Shown one piece after another: positions 14,702 through 23,500 of a stretch of 32,252 bases of DNA (within the stretch, counting starts at the first letter, position 1; every line of letters begins with the position of its first letter). This stretch comes from Pseudomonadota bacterium (lineage in GTDB: Bacteria > Myxococcota_A > UBA9042 > GCA-2863065): contig SXOX01000067.1 in NCBI GenBank assembly GCA_005776585.1, positions 1 to 32,252 of the forward strand, in the 5' to 3' direction. The position numbers and the translations under genes were made by a program. The notes below the pieces were generated by a model that did no database searches, had not been told where the DNA came from, and saw nothing but the letters and a program-made list of their open reading frames with translations.

Positions 14702-15580
14702 ATGATCAACTGGGACGATCTCCGATTCGTGGCCGCCGTGGCGCGGCAGGGCTCGTTGCTTCGCGCGGCGAGTGAGCTTCGCGTAGACCATACGACCGTA
14801 GGACGGCGGGTGGACTCCGCGGAGCGGTCGCTTGGGACCAAGCTCTTTGCGCGCAGTCCGTCAGGTCTCGTGCTCACCGCGGCGGGCGAGGAGCTGCTGG
14901 AGCCCCTGCGATGCGTGGAGGACGCCGTCAGCGCACTGGAGCGACGCGCCAGCGCCGAACGCAGCGACCTCGTGGGCACCGTCAAGGTTACGTCCCCCGA
15001 GAGCTTCGGCATCGCGTGGCTCGCGCCGCGGTTGGCGACCTTTGGTCGACGACACCCGGGCCTCCGTATCGAGCTCGACCCCAGCGGCTCCATGCGCGAC
15101 CTCGGCAAGCAACAGGCGGAGGTGGCCGTGCGGTTCTTCCGCTCCAAGGACAAGGCGCTGGTCGTGCGACGCGTGGGGGAGGTGCGTCACGGGCTGTATG
15201 CGGCCTCGGCCTACCTGGCCCGCTTCCCGCTCGGAAGCGCGGCCGAGCTCAAGGACCGACCCCTGCTCATGGGGCCGCCAGGCGACCCGGAGACCGCGTG
15301 GCTCGCACGGCTGGCGAGCGGCGCTCCGGCGGTCTTCACGAGCCCGGTCTCGGTCGCGCTGGCGCGGGCGGCTCGCGCCGGCGCAGGAATCGCGGTGCTG
15401 CCGCGCTATCTCGGGGACGCGGAGCCGGAGCTCGCCTACCTCCCCATGCCCGACGAGCCACGGGACCCGCTGTGGCTCACCGTCCACCGCGATCTGCGGT
15501 CCACGCCGCGCGTACGAGCCGTGCTGGACTTCCTGGCGGAGCAGTGCCAACGCGACAAGGCGGCGTTGTCTGGAGCCTGA
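14702..15580 (+). CDS. LysR-family transcriptional regulator (first)
   Basis: The ~292-residue protein starts INWDDLRFVAAVARQGSLL and carries a winged HTH at ~3-62 (RAASELRVDHTTVGRRVDSAE, split by the turn, and LFARSPSGLVLTAAG). An effector-binding PBP-like domain spans ~92-285 (GTVKVTSPESFGIAWLAP, VAVRFFR, GIAVLPRYLGD). It belongs to the LysR subgroup that typically begins MxxxWDDLR. The ATG at 14702 gives this usual N terminus; an upstream ATG at 14693 adds three residues and lies inside the palindrome. Neither has a clear ribosome-binding site. The divergent neighbour is the IPT/TIG lipoprotein, its likeliest target. The effector is unknown. Confidence 0.9.
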   Translation: MINWDDLRFVAAVARQGSLLRAASELRVDHTTVGRRVDSAERSLGTKLFARSPSGLVLTAAGEELLEPLRCVEDAVSALERRASAERSDLVGTVKVTSPESFGIAWLAPRLATFGRRHPGLRIELDPSGSMRDLGKQQAEVAVRFFRSKDKALVVRRVGEVRHGLYAASAYLARFPLGSAAELKDRPLLMGPPGDPETAWLARLASGAPAVFTSPVSVALARAARAGAGIAVLPRYLGDAEPELAYLPMPDEPRDPLWLTVHRDLRSTPRVRAVLDFLAEQCQRDKAALSGA

Positions 15581-15978
15581 GCGGCCGAAGGCCCGTTTCG
15601 GAATTCCGGCCCATGGTCTGCCTGCCGATCGCCAAAGTCTCCCCGGAGAGCAGAGCGCCCCGGCCGTCGACTTCCCGCACCCGCGAGCCGCGTAGTCGCG
15701 CTGCAGGCTCGTTCGTCAATGACCTTGCCCGCAGCGCGGTGGTCATCGCACGACGTCACCGCCGTCGTCCTGGCCGAGCGGAGCGACCTCGCGTGCCGAG
15801 GAGGCCGAGCTTGAACGAGACCGCGACTGGCGAGAGGCAGGTGCGCTGAATCGGCCGCGTCCGAGGCTGTCTCTGGGACCGTCAGGGCAGCGTCCCCGTT
15901 GCCTGTCGATCCGTCCGGTGAAGGCGTGCAGCCGGCAAGAACGACGAGTGCAACGACAATGGTCAGGCGTGTCGACAT
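15436..15978 (-). CDS. Short lipoprotein, genuine signal peptide but doubtful body
   Basis: AAGGAG eight bases before ATG 15978 and a textbook lipoprotein signal (MSTRLTIVVALVVLAGC, lipobox LAGC) make the 5' end credible. The next ~25 residues are a typical Ser/Asp/Gly linker. Beyond about codon 45 the frame becomes Arg-rich and looks like non-coding frame composition, and it runs 145 bases into the 3' end of the LysR gene on the opposite strand. Either the gene has suffered a frameshift near 15860 or it is a remnant. No alternative frame gave a recognisable continuation. Treat the N terminus as supported and the 3' two-thirds as unsupported. Confidence 0.35.
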   Translation of the reverse strand: MSTRLTIVVALVVLAGCTPSPDGSTGNGDAALTVPETASDAADSAHLPLASRGLVQARPPRHARSLRSARTTAVTSCDDHRAAGKVIDERACSATTRLAGAGSRRPGRSALRGDFGDRQADHGPEFRNGPSAAQAPDNAALSRWHCSARKSSTARTRGVDRRSRWTVSHSGSRGSSGMGR

Positions 15979-16365
15979 TCTCGAGGCTCCTTTACTTGGT
16001 CGTCCTGCGACGCTCCGCTGCTGGGTGGCGATACCGTCGTCCATGGGAGCGCGTGCGGACTCCCGGCCACAGGCGTGTGATGCGGTGAGTGACTCCCGGT
16101 GACGGTTGCGACCCGGACCCGCCCCATCGTCTCGCTTGTGTCACAGGGGTGCGGCGCCCTGCCGCAGCCGCGCCGGCATGGCTAAGACGCTGCGGCGAGG
16201 CTTGGCTCGGGCCCGCGGGCACGAACATTGACACGTGGCCGCCGCGCGCGACGCCCATCACCGGGGAGGCGGCGCCGGTGGCCATCAGACCACGTGGGAC
16301 GGTGCGGGCTACCGACGTATGACCCAGCCGCTGGCAGTTCTCGCCGTCGAGCGTCCTAGAACCTG
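15979..16365. other. Intergenic stretch without recognisable gene
   Basis: This 387-base region lies between the start of the short lipoprotein and the stop of the second LysR gene. Open frames across it are Arg/Pro-rich and resemble shadows rather than genes. The lipoprotein ribosome-binding site is at its left edge. A short direct repeat GACTCCCGG occurs near 16060 and 16090; no terminator hairpin was evident. Confidence 0.4.
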
Positions 16366-17256
16366 CTATGTCGCAGGAAACGCCCTGAGAAACTCCTCCA
16401 TCTGCTCGAGGACCTTGCGCGTCCCCGCGTCGGCGCGGCTTGGCAGCCGACTCGACGCGCGGAGAGGCAGGTCGCCACCGATGAGGTCGCTGAGAACGAC
16501 CTCGAGGGGCTCGACCCCTGCCTCCTCCAGGAGTGGCGAAATCGGTGTGAGGAGTAGTCCGCCTCCCGATGCCGCGACCGCACGGAGCAGCGCCAGGTCG
16601 GTCGAGGTCAACCATGGTGAGATCCGAGCAGTCCCCCCGGCGAGGAGCGGCCATTCGTCCGCTGGATTGGCCCCGTGCCTCCAGGCGAGTAGGTCGTGTT
16701 CCGAAAGCGCTTCCACGCTCGTTGGACGTCCGCGGGCCGCGAGGTATCGTGGCGAAGCGACGACCCGAATCGGGGCGCGCATCAGCACGCGCGAAAACCA
16801 GACCGCGGAATCGGGCGCCGGCCCATCGTGCAAGACCAGCTCGCATGGCTCGTTCAGGTGCTGGAGCGGGTTCTCGACGGTGCGAACGACCAGATCGATC
16901 TTCGGGACAGACGCGTGCGTGGCCAGCAGCGCCTGCGCCCGGGCGGCCACCGGCAGGCCGCAGGGCTCGATGACGCGAATGCATCCGGAACCGACCCTGG
17001 CCGCCTCTTGAGCCTCGGCAACGAGCGCGTCGGCCGCGCTGACGAGCTTCTGAGCCTTCTCGATTACGCCAACGCCAACGCCCGTGAGCTGGACGCCGTG
17101 GACGTCGGAGTGCAAGAGCTGTGCGCCGACGACCGTCTCCAGCGCCTCGATGCGCCGACGCACGAGCGACCGTGAGACGCCAAGGTCGTGCGCGGCGCCC
17201 GACACCGAGCCGCGGCTCGCCACCGCCATGAAGTATCGGAGGTCGTCGATTTCCAT
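16366..17256 (-). CDS. LysR-family transcriptional regulator (second)
   Basis: The 296-residue protein begins MEIDDLRYFMAVASRGSVS and has the LysR winged HTH at ~3-62 (SGAAHDLGVSRSLVRRRIEALE), with a weaker recognition-wing consensus than the first regulator. The effector domain is recognisable by spacing (GCIRVIEPCGLPVAA, LVLHDGPAP, RYLAARGRPTSVEAL, LRAVAASGGGLLLTPIS). The ATG at 17254-17256 gives the family's usual N terminus; a 20-residue upstream extension to 17316 is rejected as atypical. The ribosome-binding site is weak. No divergent partner is adjacent: the upstream neighbour on the same strand is the giant gene, 248 bases away. Target and effector are unknown. Confidence 0.85.
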   Translation of the reverse strand: MEIDDLRYFMAVASRGSVSGAAHDLGVSRSLVRRRIEALETVVGAQLLHSDVHGVQLTGVGVGVIEKAQKLVSAADALVAEAQEAARVGSGCIRVIEPCGLPVAARAQALLATHASVPKIDLVVRTVENPLQHLNEPCELVLHDGPAPDSAVWFSRVLMRAPIRVVASPRYLAARGRPTSVEALSEHDLLAWRHGANPADEWPLLAGGTARISPWLTSTDLALLRAVAASGGGLLLTPISPLLEEAGVEPLEVVLSDLIGGDLPLRASSRLPSRADAGTRKVLEQMEEFLRAFPAT

Positions 17257-17379
17257 CAGCACCTGCCCCCGCACCGGGAAGGGGATGGTGCTCGGCACGA
17301 AGTCGAACACCGTCACGCCATGCGCAGCCCAAACTCACCGATTGGGTAGCGTATCGTACTCGCAGCCCAGGGCGCGGCA

Positions 17380-17403
17380 ATCAAATACGTCGCTTGGTTT
17401 GAT
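17380..17403. promoter_or_regulatory. Inverted repeat upstream of second LysR gene
   Basis: ATCAAA (17380-17385) and TTTGAT (17398-17403) are exact inverted half-sites with a 12-base spacer. They sit in an AT-richer patch about 124 bases before the LysR start and about 100 bases after the giant gene's stop. The geometry suits a dimeric regulator such as the LysR protein itself. Function is inferred. Confidence 0.35.
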
Positions 17404-17504
17404 ATCCGTTCCGACGGCGGCGTAGCCAGAATGCTGCACCCCGCTGCGCGACATTGCCATTTATTGTCAGATGGTTACGCTGTTTCTGAGAGTCTACCTG
17501 CGGC

Positions 17505-20500
17505 CTAGGGGGCAAAGGCAGCGCACCCTTCGTCCCCTGGGACCACCTCGCCCACGCACGGACCAAAGCCGGTCCCCTGCGAGTTACACGTATGTGTACC
17601 GGCCTTGCACGAGCCCACGCCGGCCGTGCCCACGGCGCCACTGTAGCAGCCGTGGACAGCACCCGGCGTGCAGCCGAACGCGATGTGCGCACGCACGCCG
17701 TAGCGGTCAGATAGGGTCGTCGTGGTGAGCTGGTCACCTGCGACGAGCTGCACCGTGGAGTCCATCGTGCGGCTGAGCGTCACGGTCGCACCGGGGCAGC
17801 CCCGGACCAGGACGTGGTCGAGGCGCTTGGACGCCACCGGGTTGCGCGCGAGCGAGTTGTCGCCGCACCACGTACAGAACGGCTCTTCCCACGACCCGGA
17901 GAACCCGGCCGCCCCGAGCGCCGTCCAGGCCGCCGCCGACTCTCCGGCCAGACTCACTGTCTCCGGGCCCGAATTGAGGTCGCCCATGAGGACGACGCAC
18001 TGTAGGGGCGAGGAGAGCCCGCCGAGCTCCTGGACCTGAATTGTCTGCTCCTCCTCCCACGTGGTCACGCCGCCTTTCGGGAGGTAGGTGACGTCATCGA
18101 GCTTGGCCGTGAGCTGGGCGCACTGGACCGTGCGACCCGAGACGGTCGCGGTGATGACGCCCCGCTGCAGAAGCTCGGATCCCAGCGAACCGTAGGACGG
18201 CGCCCAGATCGGGTGCTTGCTGAGGAGCATCAGGCCATTGCGACCGCCGGATTGGAGCGGCTTTGCGCCCGGCGGAACCACGCACAGGGGTGCTGTAGCC
18301 ACGTTCGCAGCGAGGCACTGCTGGCACGCGGCCCCGAGTGCACCCCAGTTGGCCGCGCACTCGGTGTTCACGCACGTCGTCAGGTCGACTCCCTGCATCG
18401 CGCACTTGGTAGCGACGCACGTCAGAGTCGCCACGGTCGAGGTCAACCCACAGGGGGTGGCGCGCGGATTCGTGTCAGACGTCGGCTGGCGGAAAGTATG
18501 TGGGAACGCCTCGGCGAGCCTGCCTTGAAGGAACTCGGCGTCATCGTCTCTCCACACTTCCTGAAGGCACAGGACATCGGCGTCGCTCTCGGACAGCGCG
18601 TCGGCGATCGGCTCCCGCCGCTCCGTGGACAACGCGGGCGCGAAGGTCCCGGCGAGCCCCGCGTTGTACGTCTCCACGACGAGCTCCGCCGCGGGCGCCT
18701 CCGGGTAGCTCGGCGAGCACTTCTTGCTCACGCACGCGTAGTCCGTCGGACAGTCGGCGACCGTCTTGCACGTCCCGGGCACGGCCGACACGCAGAGGCA
18801 CATGCTGTTGCACGCCTTGCCCTCGCCACAGTGAGTGTCCTCCTCGCACGGCTCGCCCCACTGGTGTTCCCAGAGCCCGTTGCCGCAGGTGCGCACGGCA
18901 TCGCAGCTCTCCGCCCCCGGCTCGGGGTTCAGCGGGTCCTCCGAGAAGGCGACGCAGGCACCCCGCTGCTGGCCGCGCAGGCTCGGGTGGAAGCAGTCGA
19001 ACGCGTTGAGGTCGCAGGCGCCATATTGCAGCGCTCCGAACGACGTGTTCACGTAGCCGCCGTCGATAGACCCCTTCCAGTCACCGATGAGCGTGAGGGC
19101 ATTCGGATTGAGCCCGTTGGCGCCCGTGACGAAACGCTCGATCTCCTCGGTCATCGCGACGTTATAGAGATCGATCTTTCGTCCGATCGCCCGACGCACC
19201 AGCGGATCAGGCTCGTTCGTGACGACCTTGCAGAGGCCTAGCTGCTCCCAGTTGTCGCGGCACTGGACCGCCGATTCACCGGTACAAGGCGCAGCCTCCT
19301 TCGCGAGCCCCGCCTCATACAGGAAGTCGGCCCGCGCCATGCTCCTCCACCGGATGGTGGTCTGCGGCCCGAGGCACGAGGTGAGGAGCTGCATGCCATC
19401 GTGGAGGTGGCTGACCAACGTGCCTACGGCGGGCATGGTCTCGAGGCTCGTCGAGTCGCAGACGTCGTTGCCACCGAGCAGCACCGTGACCTCGGAGGGC
19501 GCCGGTCGCAGCTCGCACACCTTCCGAGCCTGCTTGACGAAGTGCTTCCACGTCGCTCCGGTGACCGCGACGTTGGCACCGGCGACGGGCGCAAGCCCCT
19601 TGGCCTCGGCGCTCCGCTGGGCAAAGCTGTACACGTCGGGGTTGGTCCCCGTGGACCAGGAGTTCTCCGGGTAGTCGCCGCCGAGCGGGAAGCCTGACGG
19701 GACGCCCTGGTACATGCACCAGAGCCCATCGCTGACCGAGCCGCTCGTGCATGGCGAGGCGAAGGCCCGCGTCATGCTGTCGCCGATCGCGGCGACCAGG
19801 GCCGGGTCCACCGCAAGCTCGGACGCCAACACGCACAGCTCCTCGGCCGCGTCGCAGACGAGCCCAGGACCACACGGCGAGCCGGCGTGACCGCAGCCGG
19901 TTGGGCCGTTGCAGACCTCCGCACCGTTGCAGTAGATCCCATCGTCGGGACAGAGCTGGCTTCGCGCTTCGTGCGTGCACGTCCGAGTCACCGCATCGCA
20001 CGCGTCGACCGTACAGGCGACGGCGTCATCGCAATCCGACACGCAGGCCCATACGCACACCCCCGACTGGCACCGGCCCGCGGTGCCGCACACGTCCTCC
20101 GCACACTCGGGATCGGCACAGTCGACGAGGCCGTCCGCGTCGTCGTCGCCGGCGTTGTCGCACACCTCGGGGTTCGGCTCCGTCATGATATCGACGGACG
20201 TAGTCAACGTCGGGAAGCCGAAGCCGCCAAGCAGAACGGTCTCCATGTAGGTCAGAAGACCGCCGCTGGACTTCTGGTACACTTCGGGGGGAATGAGTGT
20301 GAAGTCGTGACGGCCATAGAGCGTGTCCAAACCGAGGCCATTCGGTCCCCTGAAGTCGATGATCGACCTCCCGAACTCCAAGTAGCTGGCGCCCGTGACG
20401 TCAGCGCGCACACGATTGTAGAGGCGCGCCTGGATCGCGAAGCGCGTCGTGACCTGCACGCGGCCGTCGTGATTGATGTCGGCGCTTGCCGGAAGGGTGA

Positions 20501-23500
20501 ACGAGGCCGGCTCGCCCATGGGTGCGGTGTGCATGGTGCCGTCCTCGAGAGTGTACGTGGCGACCACGCCCTCGACCTCCACGTAGTAGCCCTGCGTGAA
20601 GTCGACGTGAATCCCGACGTTGCCGGACACTCCCTTGTGGGACTCGGCGAAACGGAACAGACCGCCGAGGATGGGATGGTTCGAGGTGCCGGTCATGGTC
20701 CCCTTGTCGCCGAGCAGGTCGTGGATGTCGCGGATCTCCGTAATGCTCGCGGTGGCGACCGTGGCGGGCGCGAGCAAGTTCGGGCGATTGATCACGTCGG
20801 TGCTGTCGTCGGACCCCGTGAACAGCTTCATCGGGTCGCTTGCGTTGATGGGCGTACCCTCGGGGTAGACGTTCCGGAACATGAAGCTCTCGATGAGCTG
20901 GGGAGGCTCGTCGCGAATGAAGGGCTTCGGGTGGACGGCGGGTGCCGACTCCGAGGCGAGGCTGGCGTACTGGTCGCCACCCGCGCCGCTGCAGACGGCG
21001 GCTTCCACGCAGTCCGGGTCACTGCAGTCGATCTTCTCACACCCGAGCCCGACGCAGATCGCTTCGCCACAGTACGTTTGGGGGTCATGGCTGCCGATGC
21101 AATAGCCGATCCCATACTTCGGGTCCGTCAGCTCCGCCGGGCACTCGTCCCACGCGTCGTTGACTTGAGCCCAGCCAGGACCGGACACGACGGAGACGTC
21201 CGCCGGCGCATACTGAATGCCCAGTTGGGTCGACATGAGATCCGTCTGGAAACACAGCGAGTCCCCCGAGTCGCCGTCGTTGTCGACGCGGTCGTTACAG
21301 ATGAGCTCGAAGCCGTTGCACCAGGATTCCTGCGATTGCCAAACCGGCTTCAGCGTCGTATCGCAGGTCATCGGATCGTCGCCGACCAAGAGCAAGCCCG
21401 CCTCCAGGCTGGCATGGCTCGCGCCGGCGATCGTGGCCGCGACGAATGATGGGCTGAGCCCGTTGAACGTGGCTCCATTCTTCAGCTTCCAGGTCGAGCC
21501 GATCACCATGGTGGCGCCAGGGGCGATCTCATCGGGGAAGGTGACTGACATTCCGAGCGGCAGCGACGCCGAGATGAAGCCGCCGTCGGCCATGGCGACC
21601 CACTTGTTCAGCAGCACGCCCTGGGTCAACATGCGGAAGTAAGGGGTCCCATCGAAGTCCAGGACGCCCGTCGTCTTGAGGGCCTCCATGGACCCCGCTT
21701 TCTCGCGCACATCGCTGTGCCACGCGAACTCCTGGTGCTCGCTGAACGCGACCCACGAATCTCGGTTCGATGCCCAGACTTTCTGTGCTTGGGTCGTGAA
21801 CGTGAAGTCCACCGTGCGCGTCTGGCTGTCCTGGTTGATGACGTGCACAGTCAGCGTGGCCGTCACCTGATGGCCCACGGAGTCCGTGACGCGGATCGTC
21901 GGCGTGCGCACTGGCGCCCGCTCGTAGTCGATGTCCTCCCACTGGTCGATGAACACGCGCCCGGTGTCGTCGATCCTGAACGCGTTGCCCTTGTTGCCGT
22001 CGATGATCTCGAAGTGCAGGTGCTCGCCGGGGTCGCCGTCGACCACGTGGACCGTGGTGACCAGCTCGTTGGTGCGCGTTCCTTCTTCGACCGTCGCCGT
22101 CGGATTGGCCGGAACGAACACGGGAGGCTCGTTGACGTCGAGAACGCTGACCTCGACCGTGTACGTGCTGGCCAGCCCCTCGTCGTCGACGACGCGGACG
22201 GTCAGTAGCCACACGCTCTGCTGCTCGCGGTCGAGCGGCATCGTGTCGCCGAGGAGCAGCTGGCCGGTGCCGGGCGCGATGGTGAACGGCGTGTTCGGGT
22301 CGACCACCTCGGCCAGCGCGACCTGGCCGTCCGCGTCTGAGAGCTGCAGACTGCCAACCACGGTCCCCGGGGCGGAGTTCTCGTGAATCGAGAAAGCCGC
22401 GAGGGCCAGCGCGGGCGCCACGTTCACATCGACGAGGCTCAGGACCCTGATTCGGGTATCTCCGGAGAGGAACACTCGGAACGTCTCAGTACCAACGATC
22501 TCCAGCGCGGCTGGAGTCCAGACCCCATCCGTCAGCGCGAGCGACGTGCCCTGGGCGCCGCGGACGGTGATCGTGTGCGTCCGGCGCGAGAGCCGGGCGG
22601 CGTCGGCGACGCGTAGGTGAATCGACCCGCCGTCCCCGATCACTAGCGCCTCGACGTCACGGACCCGGCACCCGAGCGCCCCGAAGTCCACCTTCGTGGC
22701 GTTCGGGAGCCGCAAGGTGTCGAGGCCGGGCCCGCCGTTGACCCGGCGGAAGTCGAGGCTCGAGAGCACAATCGTGTCGTCTCCGCCGCCGGCGTACAGC
22801 ACATCCGCCCCGGCGCCCCCGAGCAGCGTGTCGTTGCCGCGGCCCGCCGCGATCCACTCCGGCCCTCCGCTCGAGCCCCCAAAGGTCTCGGCCGTGTCGC
22901 CGCCGAGGGCCGTCAAGTCGCCGGCAGCGTCACGTCCGTAGATGACGTACACGCTGCCGCGATTGCTCGAGTTCCCGGGGAGCCCGAGGATGATGTCGTC
23001 GAGGCCGTCGCCGTCCAGGTCGCCGTGGTCGATTGTGGACGCGAAGCCGGTGATCGCCCGCATGCTGCCGCCAACCCCGGCGGCCAGGTCGTTGAACGAG
23101 ACCGACGTGCCGTTCGCCTTGCCGAACGCGACGTAGAGCCGATCCTGGATCGCGCCAGTCGGGCCGCCAAGCCGCACCCGCATCGTGATGCCGATGTCGT
23201 CGAAGCCGTCGTGGTTCTGATCACCGACCCCGCCGACGGTGAGGCTCGAGACCGCAAGGTCGGTGCCTGGGCGACCCTCCACCACGAAGCCGCCCTGACC
23301 GGCATCGACCGCCGCCAGATCCAGTGAGCTCAGTGACCGGTCGCCGAAGACCACCGCCACTTCGTACTGGTTCAGGGGCCCGCCCTCGTTCTCCACCGAG
23401 GCGACCGCCAGGTCGACCAGCCCGTCGGCGTTCACGTCGCCGAGCTTCAGATGGCGATTCGCCTCGAATGATCGCCCCAACTTGAGGCGTGCCAAGTAGT

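Noticed and set aside
15992..17380. Minus-strand frame of 462 codons overlapping the second LysR gene
   Set aside because: Arg/Gly/Pro-rich composition and no motif; LysR in the neighbouring frame is unambiguous.
19887..21449. Plus-strand frame of 520 codons opposite the giant gene
   Set aside because: Antisense shadow with no recognisable domain, no ribosome-binding site and coding constraint clearly on the minus strand.
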